NCBI RefSeq assembly: GCF_004343195.1
Contig: NZ_SMCR01000001.1
Coordinates: 1-64,000 of the forward strand
Length of the DNA: 64,000 nt
Reading direction: 5' to 3'
Source of the DNA: Biostraticola tofi
GTDB taxonomy: Bacteria; Pseudomonadota; Gammaproteobacteria; Enterobacterales; Enterobacteriaceae
This document shows positions 1-7,870 of this stretch, one piece after another. The first letter of the stretch is position 1. Every line of letters starts with the position of its first letter. The notes below the pieces were generated by a model, which was not told where the DNA came from, ran no database searches, and saw nothing but the letters and a program-made list of their open reading frames with translations. A program made the translations under genes and the position numbers.

Positions 1-206
1 GCCAAGGTGGGTACCGCCAAAGCGGATACTGCCAGCGCTGAAGCGCGCAGCGCCGCCAGGTCGCAATGGGAGCAGGACCATAAAGGCAAAACCGCCACCC
101 AGGCGGATATCCACGACCAGCGGTTCGCCACTGCCCACGCAGCCCGCTGGCCGGGGCGTCAGCTGCGGCAAGGGAGAATATATTGCGTCGCACATTGCCT
201 TGACCC
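1..206. other. Window edge, no confident gene
   Basis: Several frames are open here. On the minus strand one frame is open from about 158 down to 1. It reads hydrophobic and uses codons like those of neighbouring genes, so it could be the beginning of a membrane protein running out of the window, but it has no obvious ATG or ribosome binding site. The plus frame from 7 to 210 shows no recognisable domain. E. coli has phoQ upstream of roxA; I see no PhoQ-like C-terminus here. The true content cannot be settled from this fragment. Confidence 0.2.
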
Positions 207-275
207 ATGACAAAGCAACTGCTGGGTAAGACTCTTTATAATCAGGCCCGTTTGTCTTTTCACTGGTATCAACGC

Positions 276-1397
276 ATGGCGTATCAACTCAATCTGAACT
301 GGCCGGAATTTCTGGAAAAATATTGGCAAAAGCACCCTGTCGTTTTAAAAAATGCCTTCGCAGACTTTATCGACCCTATTACCCCGGATGAACTGGCCGG
401 TCTGGCAATGGAATCGGAGGTAGACAGCCGGCTGGTCAGCCATACCGATGGACAGTGGCAAGCCCGCTTCGGGCCATTTACCCATTTTGATAACCTGGGT
501 GAAACCGGTTGGTCGTTGCTGGCCCAGGCGGTTAACCACTGGCATGCTCCGTCTGCTGAGCTGGTGCGCCCCTTTCGGATGCTGCCGGACTGGCGATTGG
601 ATGACCTGATGATCTCCTATTCGGTACCGGGCGGCGGCGTCGGACCCCATATCGACCAATATGATGTATTTATTATCCAGGGGATGGGCCGTCGCCGCTG
701 GCGCGTTGGCGATAACGTGCCGCTGCAGCAATTTTGCCCGCATCCGGCGCTGCTGCACGTCGAGCCATTTACCCCGATCATTGATACCGAGCTTGAACCG
801 GGCGATATTCTGTATATTCCGCCTGGCTTTCCGCACGATGGGTTGACCTACGAAAGCGCACTGAATTACTCGGTCGGATTCCGCGGGCCTAACGGACGGG
901 ATTTGCTCAGCAGCTTTGCCGATTATGCGCTGGAACATGATCTGGGTGGCGAGCATTACAGCGATCCTGATTTAACCTGTCGCGAGCATCCGGGCCGGGT
1001 TGAAGAACATGAACTTAATCGACTGCGCGAAATGATGATCGCGACCATTAACCAACCGGATGATTTTTTACAGTGGTTCGGCCGCTTTGCCACCACACCG
1101 CGCCATGAACTGGATATTGCCCCGGCTGAACCGGCCTATCAGCATGATGAAATAGCTGATGCCCTGATAGGGGGCAGCAACTTGACACGCGCCGCCGGGC
1201 TCAAGGTGCTCTCCATCAGCGACACCTGCTTTGTCAATAGTGAACTGCTGGAAATCGTTGACCCCAAAGCCGCCGATGCCCTGTGCCGTTACACTGTTAT
1301 CGGCAAAAATGAGCTTGGTGAGGCGTTGCACCATCCGGCTTTTATCGCTCAATTAACCCGGCTGGTGAACCAGGGCTATTGGTACTTCGACGAATAG
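276..1397 (+). CDS. roxA: Ribosomal protein uL16 arginine hydroxylase RoxA (YcfD)
   Basis: This is a cytosolic Fe(II)/2-oxoglutarate JmjC-type oxygenase that hydroxylates an arginine of ribosomal protein uL16. The product is 373 residues, the length of the E. coli enzyme, and aligns almost end to end with it. The iron triad is visible as the HID motif near residue 125 (His and Asp) and a later His, probably in the PPGFPH segment near residue 190. The cupin core is followed by the C-terminal winged-helix part, ending in GYWYFDE. An in-frame start at 207 would add 23 residues without similarity to the family, so the ATG at 276, which opens AYQLNLNW, is chosen even though its ribosome binding site is weak. 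It stands alone, followed by a hairpin and then cybB. Confidence 0.95.
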   Translation: MAYQLNLNWPEFLEKYWQKHPVVLKNAFADFIDPITPDELAGLAMESEVDSRLVSHTDGQWQARFGPFTHFDNLGETGWSLLAQAVNHWHAPSAELVRPFRMLPDWRLDDLMISYSVPGGGVGPHIDQYDVFIIQGMGRRRWRVGDNVPLQQFCPHPALLHVEPFTPIIDTELEPGDILYIPPGFPHDGLTYESALNYSVGFRGPNGRDLLSSFADYALEHDLGGEHYSDPDLTCREHPGRVEEHELNRLREMMIATINQPDDFLQWFGRFATTPRHELDIAPAEPAYQHDEIADALIGGSNLTRAAGLKVLSISDTCFVNSELLEIVDPKAADALCRYTVIGKNELGEALHHPAFIAQLTRLVNQGYWYFDE

Positions 1398-1441
1398 CGT
1401 TAATCAAGGATCATTAATCCCTGCTTTGGTCAGCGTAAAAA

Positions 1442-1484
1442 AGCCCCAACTCAGTGTGTGCACTGCTGGGGCTGATAGCATTTT
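1442..1484 (+). terminator. Hairpin after roxA, probable terminator
   Basis: AGCCCCA (1442-1448) pairs with TGGGGCT (1467-1473), and an inner CAGTG/CACTG pair extends the stem. The T-run comes about ten bases later rather than directly after the stem, so termination may be imperfect. Confidence 0.5.
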
Positions 1485-1641
1485 TATGATAACTCCCGCT
1501 GGATAGCGCTTCACTGCCATTAAACCCGGCTTTGGCCAACCTGGTTTATGCTTTATGATGCAGTTCAATCAAAGCAACCGACTTTGCCACTCCCTGCGTT
1601 GGGCGACATAATCGCCTCTGGACCGGTTTTAAGGACAATCG

Positions 1642-2181
1642 ATGAAAGATAAATATGGCGCATCCCAGATAGCGCTGCACTGGCTGACTGCGTTATTACT
1701 GGTGGTGGCATACAGTGCCATCGAACTCAGGGGATTCGCTCAGCGGGGATCATGGCAGGGCTATGCCCTGATAATCGCTCATTTCAGTGCCGGGGCATCG
1801 GTACTGGTGGTGATGCTGCTGCGTCTATATCTGCGTATCCGGTCGACGATACCCGCCATAACGCCATCATTGCCACGCTGGCAAACGGGGTTATCCCATC
1901 TGGTCCATAGCGCCATCTATGTGTTGTTTATCTGCCTGCCTCTTCTTGGCATGTTATCACGCTATCTGCTAGGCAGAGATTGGTGGCTGTTTGGCCTCAC
2001 CATGCCGGTCGCCGACAGGCCGGATCCCGCCCTGGCAAAAATGCTGACGGAATGGCATGTCACCCTGGCGCCATTGGGATATTGGCTGGTCGGATTGCAT
2101 GCGCTGGCGGCTCTGCTCCACCACTATCTGCTCAAAGACAATACGCTGATACGTATGATGCCTTCCCGCCGCATACGCTAG
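1642..2181 (+). CDS. cybB: Cytochrome b561 (CybB family)
   Basis: This is an inner-membrane diheme b-type cytochrome that oxidises ubiquinol; CybB of E. coli acts as a superoxide:ubiquinone oxidoreductase. At 179 residues it is close to the 176 of E. coli, with the same opening (KYGASQIALHWL) and closing (KDNTLIRMMPSRR) segments. Four membrane helices carry the family histidines: His14, the AHF histidine near 49, the WHVTL histidine near 138 and the LHALAALLHH cluster near 150-160. AAGGA about nine bases upstream of the ATG supports the start. It appears to be a single-gene unit between the roxA hairpin and a decayed gene. Confidence 0.93.
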   Translation: MKDKYGASQIALHWLTALLLVVAYSAIELRGFAQRGSWQGYALIIAHFSAGASVLVVMLLRLYLRIRSTIPAITPSLPRWQTGLSHLVHSAIYVLFICLPLLGMLSRYLLGRDWWLFGLTMPVADRPDPALAKMLTEWHVTLAPLGYWLVGLHALAALLHHYLLKDNTLIRMMPSRRIR

Positions 2182-2412
2182 GTTATGCATCGCATAGTTT
2201 GCTTGCCGAGTCATCGTGTCGTGCCGGCGAACGAATATTGATGAAACTCTATCCGTGGTAAGAAATTTCTACCCTGATCCGGCTGAGGAATGGCTTCATA
2301 TTAACCTGGCCGATCCCGACTGAAGCCTTCTGGGTCGATTCATCCGCAAGCCATCAGGCTCGTCCTGATAATCTGTTAAAGCAGAAACAAGCATTCTCAC
2401 TATTGAAAAAAA

Positions 2413-2676
2413 CTATGCCTGTAACCGCTGTTTAAGCTTGCCACGGCTCTGATAAACTACAACACTAGCCCTAGCTCCGTTCACTAAGGAAAACTGCGGC
2501 GGAACATGGTCAATGTCAACATCGTAAATCACCGGCACAGAGAGACAGCTCAATGAGCCTTGCAACGCATCCAGGTCGTTAAGCTGCTCAGGCTTTGCCT
2601 CGATGGGAGCCGCGCTTCTGCCGACGAGAACACCAGAAATGTTGTCGAGCCAGCTGTGCATCCGTAAACTGTACAA
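2413..2676 (-). pseudogene. C-terminal remnant of an S66 (LD-carboxypeptidase/MccF-type) peptidase
   Basis: The 87 residues match the end of S66 serine peptidases: an NISGVLVGRS segment, then a short linker, then VPVIYDVDIDHVPPQFSLVNGA, which contains the conserved late histidine of the Ser-Glu-His triad. Intact family members have about 300-350 residues. Here the frame is closed by a TGA just upstream, at about 2686-2688, there is no ATG, and the nucleophile-serine half is absent. The sequence further upstream is occupied by unrelated DNA and the ycaP-type gene. I read it as a truncated, non-functional leftover whose 5' part has been deleted. Confidence 0.75.
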
Positions 2677-2828
2677 CGCCCGGGTTCATTCACACGGGTT
2701 CATTTCTGAATTCTCAATTCCACTGCGTTTTTTCAGTGAGATTGAAGGGGACTTTAGGATCGATTCGCTCGTCGTTGCCTTTTATCTGATCCAGCGCGCG
2801 TGCGCTATGCCCGCCCGCGCTGCTGAGT

Positions 2829-3530
2829 TTACCTGGCTTTTTTGGTGTCCAGCGCCGTGGACCATAACTGATGCTTGCAGCGAGGGCAGGGCGATGACTG
2901 AGCCGGCTCACTCTTTTCAATCTGTTCGACGGCACCGCAATGGTTGCAAGCATAAAGACCGGCAGCCGGGATAAACTCGACTGTTTGACGGTGTTCAGGC
3001 GGCAACACCGATAAACCTGGACGCATCTCGTCATCGGCATAACAGAACGTGCTGAGCTGACCGTCCACTTCAACCAGCGCCAGTCTGACCTGACCAAGAT
3101 GTTCAATGCCCGCCTGACGCAGTTCCATCAGAAATTCATTTTCAGAAATATTCAGGGTATCGATATTTTCCACCACATAGCGGCCATCCTGAATCAATGT
3201 TATCACCTGGCCCTCGATAAGACGGGCAAACTTGGGCGATCGCGACATTGACCAGGTAGTGATGCGATATAGCACCAGCAGAACGACAAACACCATTGCC
3301 ACTGGGAGTACCGGCACATCTTCATAAAAGGTGACGTCTCCCGACGCGGATCCCAGCGTAAGGATAATGACGATTTCAAACAGGGATAGCTGCTTGATCC
3401 CCCGTCTGCCTGACACCTTCAAAAAAGCAAAAACAATGATATAGGCAAATACAACCCTAACCGCCACCTCACCCAGAAATACCACTGAAAGGTCATTGAG
3501 CAAAAAACGCTGCCAGTCAAAATCAGCCAT
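2829..3530 (-). CDS. ycaP: DUF421 (YetF/YcaP family) membrane protein
   Basis: The product is 233 residues with an N-terminal three-helix membrane part (about 12-95) containing the family segment FLKVSGRRGIKQLSLFEIVIILTLGSASGD. A soluble DUF421 domain follows, with QVRLALVEVDGQ near 150. The C-terminal tail has two CxxC pairs (CNHCG and CPRC) that probably form a zinc ribbon, as in E. coli YcaP (230 residues). The biochemical role of the family is unknown. The ATG at 3530 is chosen because it gives the E. coli spacing to the FLGEV motif and has AGGGA upstream; an in-frame ATG at 3542 is the alternative. It is a monocistronic gene; upstream is a repeat-rich spacer. Confidence 0.88.
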   Translation of the reverse strand: MADFDWQRFLLNDLSVVFLGEVAVRVVFAYIIVFAFLKVSGRRGIKQLSLFEIVIILTLGSASGDVTFYEDVPVLPVAMVFVVLLVLYRITTWSMSRSPKFARLIEGQVITLIQDGRYVVENIDTLNISENEFLMELRQAGIEHLGQVRLALVEVDGQLSTFCYADDEMRPGLSVLPPEHRQTVEFIPAAGLYACNHCGAVEQIEKSEPAQSSPCPRCKHQLWSTALDTKKAR

Positions 3531-3700
3531 AAAAAACGTCATCCCTATCAATAAAAAATTTCATTATTAACTGGCCGCTGGTGTGGCGGCCTCACTCAGA
3601 TTCACCCGGTTTCGGGTAAGAGATTAAAAACATTATGAACGTAAATTAATTATCTGCAGCAGGTTTAATCTGGGCTTGGATGATAATTGTGATCATCCGC

Positions 3701-3784
3701 GACGCTGGCGCTGGCGCTGACGCTGACGCTGACGCTGACGCTGACGCTGACGCTGACGCTGGCGCTGACGCTGGCGCTGACGCC
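3701..3784. repeat. Hexanucleotide tandem repeat, 14 units of GACGCT/GGCGCT
   Basis: Fourteen consecutive six-base units alternate GACGCT (nine copies), GGCGCT (four copies) and a final GACGCC. The tract lies in the spacer between the ycaP-type gene and a LysR gene. Because six is a multiple of three it would read as a Ser-Val/Ser-Ala run on the minus strand, but no credible gene frame contains it. Confidence 0.95.
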
Positions 3785-3788
3785 GATG

Positions 3789-3806
3789 CCAATCCCAATC
3801 CCAATC
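3789..3806. repeat. Three copies of CCAATC
   Basis: A second hexamer array, three perfect units, starts four bases after the GACGCT tract. It has the same period but an unrelated unit, suggesting slippage-driven growth of this spacer. Confidence 0.85.
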
Positions 3807-3905
3807 CCTGGATCGTAGGGCATCAAACGAAGCGAACGGCTTTTTTTGATATTTAATTGCCAATAAGGTTCACTGTTCGGAGCCGGTAGATGCAGCATGC
3901 CAATG

Positions 3906-3989
3906 CTTTGCACTTTGCACTTTGCACTTTGCACTTTGCACTTTGCACTCAGCACTCAGCACTCAGCACTCTGCACCCAGTACTCTGCA
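3906..3989. repeat. Heptanucleotide tandem repeat, 12 units, upstream of the LysR gene
   Basis: Six perfect CTTTGCA units (3906-3947) are followed by three CTCAGCA units (3948-3968) and three diverged ones (CTCTGCA, CCCAGTA, CTCTGCA). The array ends 49 bases before the ATG of the LysR gene at 4039. A plus-strand frame opened by an ATG-like codon at 3922 runs through the repeats and into the LysR frame, so a change of one unit would shift that frame. Whether anything is translated or regulated through it is unknown. Confidence 0.95.
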
Positions 3990-4038
3990 TCAAGACATCC
4001 AAGGGGATTCACATCATGCTCACCGAGGACACAACGCA

Positions 4039-4944
4039 ATGAAAGATCTGCCCCCTAGCGCCGCACTGCGTGCCTTTGAGGTCGCGACCCGGCACGCCAC
4101 TTTTACTTCTGCCTCTGAAGAGCTGCATATCACTCAAAGCGCCGTGAGTCATCAACTCAGGCATCTGGAGGACCTTTGGGGTTTGCAATTATTCCGCCGG
4201 GGCAAGTCGTTAAGCCTGACGCCAGCAGGAGCAAGGCTAGCACCGATTGTGCGTGAGTTTTTACTCACTCTGGAAGACACTCTTGGCGACTTGAGAGAGC
4301 AGCAGGGTAAAGTGCGAATCAGCGTCAGTACCACCTATTCATTTGCGCTTAAATGGCTGCTGCCAAGATTGCCGAATTTAGCCAGAGAATATCCAGAAAT
4401 TGGGCTTACGCTTGAAACTACTGATAAAAACATCAATTTCACCGATACGGAGTCTGATGTTGCGATCCGTTTTGGCAATGGGCATTTTCCAGGCTTGTAT
4501 TCGGAGTATTTGTTCAGAGAACAGATTTTTCCGGTGGCCAGTCCCGCCTTGCTTAATCGTCTAGGCTCACCACGCCAGCCTGCTGACTTAGCAAAATATC
4601 CGTTGCTTACACGTGATGGCGCCGATGTGGTACCTAAATGGCCGCAGTGGTTCCAGCTCGTTGGTATAGATATTGGGGCGTTAAAAGAAAACGTAAGATT
4701 CGCAGATACCAATATGACTATCGAGGCGGCTCTTATGGGCCAAGGAATCACCCTGGCGCGAAGTGGGCATGTCGAAAAAGAACTCCGCGATGGCAGTCTG
4801 ATCAGGCTGTTTAACGTGGCATTTTCATCACCGGCCGCCTATTATTTCGTCTGTCCGAAAGGCATTGAATCTCAGGCGCATATCCTTAGCTTTCGCCAAT
4901 GGCTGTTAAATGAAGCCATGCAGTCCGAGCAAAGCTACCCGTAA
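4039..4944 (+). CDS. LysR-family transcriptional regulator, GcvA-like
   Basis: The product has 301 residues. The N-terminal winged helix-turn-helix (about 1-65) contains the GcvA-subfamily opening PPSAALRAFEVATRH and the recognition helix segment TQSAVSHQLRHLE. The co-inducer-binding domain (about 90-295) carries the subfamily's VAIRFGNG segment. The start at 4039 fits family length and has GAGGA nearby; the same frame is open upstream to 3922 through the heptamer repeats, but that part looks non-coding. It lies 28 bases before a GFA-family gene on the same strand, possibly co-transcribed. The ligand and targets cannot be told; it could act on its neighbour or elsewhere. Confidence 0.88.
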   Translation: MKDLPPSAALRAFEVATRHATFTSASEELHITQSAVSHQLRHLEDLWGLQLFRRGKSLSLTPAGARLAPIVREFLLTLEDTLGDLREQQGKVRISVSTTYSFALKWLLPRLPNLAREYPEIGLTLETTDKNINFTDTESDVAIRFGNGHFPGLYSEYLFREQIFPVASPALLNRLGSPRQPADLAKYPLLTRDGADVVPKWPQWFQLVGIDIGALKENVRFADTNMTIEAALMGQGITLARSGHVEKELRDGSLIRLFNVAFSSPAAYYFVCPKGIESQAHILSFRQWLLNEAMQSEQSYP

Positions 4945-4972
4945 TGTGATCGTTAAACCAGACGAGGGTGCC

Positions 4973-5389
4973 ATGTCAACTATCGAGACTGCCCAATGCC
5001 ATTGCGGCGCGGTGGTGTTTAAGATAAAGCTTATCGATGGATTTAACACCGTCCGTCGCTGTGATTGCTCTTTTTGCCGCATGCGCGGGGCGGTGGTCGT
5101 GTCAGCAGCTGAAATCGAGGTCACCAAGGGCAGGGCGCAGCTTACTGAATATCGCTTTAATACCGCTACTGCCGCCCATTATTTTTGCTCGGTATGCGGC
5201 ATCTACACATTCCATCAGCGTCGTTCCAATCCAGCACAATATGGCGTAAATGTGTCTTGTATCGCCGGCGTATCGCCCTTTGACTTTACGCCGGTCGGCG
5301 TAATGGACGGAATTAATCATCCTAATGACAGCGGAAAGAATCGGGTAGCAGGTTACCTTTCATACCTGCCGAGTGCATCCGCGGACTAA
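4973..5389 (+). CDS. GFA (glutathione-dependent formaldehyde-activating/CENP-V) family zinc protein
   Basis: The product has 138 residues with the zinc-binding cysteines of the GFA fold: CHCG near residue 9, the CDCSFC group near 30, and CSVCG near 80 followed by a TFHQRR segment. Members are related to formaldehyde-glutathione adduct synthase, but most, including this one, have no proven activity. An in-frame upstream start at 4910 overlaps the end of the LysR gene; the ATG at 4973 has GAGGG upstream and starts directly before the first zinc motif. It follows the LysR gene closely, so the regulator may control it. Confidence 0.85.
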   Translation: MSTIETAQCHCGAVVFKIKLIDGFNTVRRCDCSFCRMRGAVVVSAAEIEVTKGRAQLTEYRFNTATAAHYFCSVCGIYTFHQRRSNPAQYGVNVSCIAGVSPFDFTPVGVMDGINHPNDSGKNRVAGYLSYLPSASAD

Positions 5390-5426
5390 GCCCAGCGCCA
5401 GGGCCGGGTTCAGTCCGTGGCCGACA

Positions 5427-6938
5427 TCAGGAGAGCGTCGCGCCGGCCACCAGGAACAGGCAGATTGCCACTGCCTGTATCGCCAGCAGCGGCAGGACCC
5501 ATAGCAGGTAGCGCGGGTAGCTTACCTTTGCCAGCGCCAGCCCGCTCATCACAATCGCTGAGGTCGGCGAGATCATGGCAATAGTGCCGACCGAACACTG
5601 AAATGCCGTCACCACCATCTCGCGTCCGACGCCGGCGAAATCGGCGATCGGCGCCAGTACCGGCATGGCCAGCGTAGCCAGCCCTGATGAGCTGGGCACC
5701 AGAAATGACAGTGGCATGATAATCAGATACATCATGATGGTGAACAGGCCGGATGACGCGCCACTGACTACGCCTTCCATTGAATGGAGTACGGTGTCCG
5801 TGACTTGAGCATTATGCATGATGACGGTAATGCCGCGCGCCAGAACGATAACCAGGGCGGCGCCCATGAAATCAGCAATACCGGCCAGCATAGCGTTATA
5901 AAGATCATTGCCGCGCATCCCGCCCAGCAGACCGGTCACCATCGACATGATAAGAAACAGCGCTGTCAGTTCAGGAAAATACCAGTCCAGCTGCCATGAC
6001 CAGGACGGCGCCGCTGGACCGACGATCACCTGCGCCCAGGGGACAATGGCAAAAATCATAAAGATGAAGGTCCCGGCGAACGCGGCCATTACCGCTTTTT
6101 GCGGGCCGGTCATCGGCTGAGGCAATTGCAGCTGCGCCTTGGCCAGATCGCGATCTTCGGCGGTAAAGCCCACCACCGAGTGGTCAGCGTTGCGCTTTAC
6201 GCGGCGGGAATACATCACCACGTAGGCAATCGACAGGGCGGTCAGTACTATAAACATGATAAACCGTAGCCCAATCCCGCTGCCAAGCGGGACACCGGCG
6301 CCGGCGGAGGCCGCACCCGTCATGAACGGGTTAACCGTCGAGTTCATGTTTCCGACCACCGATCCGACCAGAATTACGCCTACCGCCGTCATGCGATCAA
6401 AACCCAGCCCCAGCAGCAGCGGCACCAGTAGCGCATAAAAACCCAGTGTTTCTTCACCCATGCCGTAGGTCGAGCCGCCGATGGCGATAAGCAGCATTAC
6501 CATCACAATCAGCACACCGCCACGCTGCCGGAACCGCTGGGCGACGTGTCCGAGGCAGGCGTCTATGGCACCGGTCTTGGTGGTGGTGACGATAAAAGCG
6601 CCTAATGACAGGACATAAAAGAACACGCCAATGGCACCAAATACGCTGCCGCTTTCATAGGGACCGACATGACCTTCGGCATTTTCAATACCATAAAGGC
6701 CGTTTACCGGTGCCAAAAACAGTTCCAAAATATGTTTATCCGCTGGCAGCGGGTGGTCTGTGACGTGAAAACTCCCGGCTACCGGGCGGCCGTCCTGCAA
6801 CGTATAATGACCTGCCGGAATGATCCAGGTCAGCAGCCAAACCAATACGGTAATGACGATAAGAACGGTATACGCGCTGGGAAAGCGCCATTGTTTACTG
6901 GCCGTCTGACCGGCATCGCTTTCATATTCAGACATCAT
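5427..6938 (-). CDS. YfcC family transporter (DcuC/arginine-ornithine antiporter-like)
   Basis: The product has 503 residues, similar to E. coli YfcC (506), with about twelve membrane helices. It opens FPSAYTVLIVITVLVWLLTWIIPAG, and GGSTYGMGEETLGFY and VVGNMNSTVNPF mark the first half. The second half has LVPSSSGLATLAMPVLAPIADFAGV, typical of the ion-transporter hairpin regions. The family is usually annotated as carrying amino acids, peptides or C4-dicarboxylates. The ATG at 6938 overlaps the stop of the upstream kinase by four bases (ATGA), so it is the last gene of a SIS-kinase-transporter operon. The context suggests a substrate that is phosphorylated and isomerised or deglycosylated after import, but the substrate is not known. 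Confidence 0.88.
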   Translation of the reverse strand: MMSEYESDAGQTASKQWRFPSAYTVLIVITVLVWLLTWIIPAGHYTLQDGRPVAGSFHVTDHPLPADKHILELFLAPVNGLYGIENAEGHVGPYESGSVFGAIGVFFYVLSLGAFIVTTTKTGAIDACLGHVAQRFRQRGGVLIVMVMLLIAIGGSTYGMGEETLGFYALLVPLLLGLGFDRMTAVGVILVGSVVGNMNSTVNPFMTGAASAGAGVPLGSGIGLRFIMFIVLTALSIAYVVMYSRRVKRNADHSVVGFTAEDRDLAKAQLQLPQPMTGPQKAVMAAFAGTFIFMIFAIVPWAQVIVGPAAPSWSWQLDWYFPELTALFLIMSMVTGLLGGMRGNDLYNAMLAGIADFMGAALVIVLARGITVIMHNAQVTDTVLHSMEGVVSGASSGLFTIMMYLIIMPLSFLVPSSSGLATLAMPVLAPIADFAGVGREMVVTAFQCSVGTIAMISPTSAIVMSGLALAKVSYPRYLLWVLPLLAIQAVAICLFLVAGATLS

Positions 6939-7870
6939 TCACCTCTGGGCAGTAAAGAAGGATTGCTGGCCGGCGTGACCTGTCGCGCCAGCGCCAGCGC
7001 GCCGCTAACCGGTTCACCCTGCAACAGGGAAAGCGTGAGCGTGGCGTCTTGCTGGCGCAGCGCGCTGGCCAGTTGTTCGAACAGCAATGGCTGGTGGCTG
7101 ATAACGCCGCCGGCAGCGATTACCTGCTCAAAATGAGCATTGCGCTGGCGCAGCCGTAAAATCATCGCCGTCAGCGATGCCACTGCTGAGTCGATAACCT
7201 GGCGGGCCAGGGGGGATCCTTCACGCAGGCAGTCGAAAATAAGCGAGGCGTGACGGCTCCAGTCACTGGCCGGCAGGCGTAACAACTGTGAAGGCAAGTC
7301 CAGCAGATGCGTAACCCGAAAGGCTTTGACCAGCGCCTGGGTCAGCAGATCGTCCGCATGCCCGCGGTCCCAGTCCAGCAGCACTTCGCCGATGGCGGCG
7401 CGGACCAGCCCGCTGGCGCCGCCTTCATCGCCAACCACCCAGCCCCAGCCGCCGGTCTGTAGCCACCCGCCGTCGGCGGTGCGGGCCACCGCCACCGCGC
7501 CGGTGCCGGCTATCAGCCCCGCGGCATGATGACCGGGCGCGCAAAGGGCGACCAACGCGGCGTCATTGACCACCTGGAAAACTGAACCTGGCATCCGCTG
7601 GGCCATCAAGGCGGTCATGGCGGCGCATTCTTCAGGCGTATCGCAGCCGTGCGCCCCAATACCGATGGCAACCGGCGGGGAGGTCAGTTTTGCCAGGCTG
7701 CAGGCAAGCGTAATCAGCTCCGCCATACGAACCGCCTTGCGGTCATAAGTTTCGCCACTCCAGGGGCCGGTGGGCCATTGCTGGTCCAGCAGCAGATCGC
7801 CGCTCTGGTCTTCAATCCGCACCTGGATTTTGCTGCCGCCGACATCCATGCCTAACCAACTGGCGGTCAT
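6935..7870 (-). CDS. BadF/BadG/BcrA/BcrD-family kinase, N-acetylglucosamine kinase-like
   Basis: This 311-residue protein belongs to the ASKHA kinases. The phosphate-1 motif GMDVGGSKIQVRI starts at residue 7, phosphate-2 (AGLIAGTGAVAVAR) lies near 116-130, a GWGWVVGDEGGASGLVR segment near 140 is typical of N-acetylglucosamine kinases of this family, and IAAGGV near 250 is the adenosine motif. The predicted reaction is ATP-dependent phosphorylation of an amino sugar or similar hexose in the cytosol. It overlaps both neighbours by four bases (ATGA), so tight translational coupling is likely. The exact sugar is not evident. Confidence 0.88.
   Translation of the reverse strand: MTASWLGMDVGGSKIQVRIEDQSGDLLLDQQWPTGPWSGETYDRKAVRMAELITLACSLAKLTSPPVAIGIGAHGCDTPEECAAMTALMAQRMPGSVFQVVNDAALVALCAPGHHAAGLIAGTGAVAVARTADGGWLQTGGWGWVVGDEGGASGLVRAAIGEVLLDWDRGHADDLLTQALVKAFRVTHLLDLPSQLLRLPASDWSRHASLIFDCLREGSPLARQVIDSAVASLTAMILRLRQRNAHFEQVIAAGGVISHQPLLFEQLASALRQQDATLTLSLLQGEPVSGALALARQVTPASNPSLLPRGE

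Noticed and set aside
7-210. 67-codon plus-strand frame at the window start
   Set aside because: No recognisable domain, and it overlaps a frame on the minus strand that reads better as protein.
345-956. Long minus-strand open frame inside roxA (203 residues)
   Set aside because: It is a shadow of the clearly conserved roxA frame and has no family resemblance.
3665-3955. Minus-strand frame with long Val-Ser and Ile-Gly runs across the microsatellites
   Set aside because: The protein is only the translation of tandem repeats; no ribosome binding site or domain.
3701-3989. CRISPR array
   Set aside because: The repeats are contiguous six- and seven-base units without spacers; no cas genes occur in the window.
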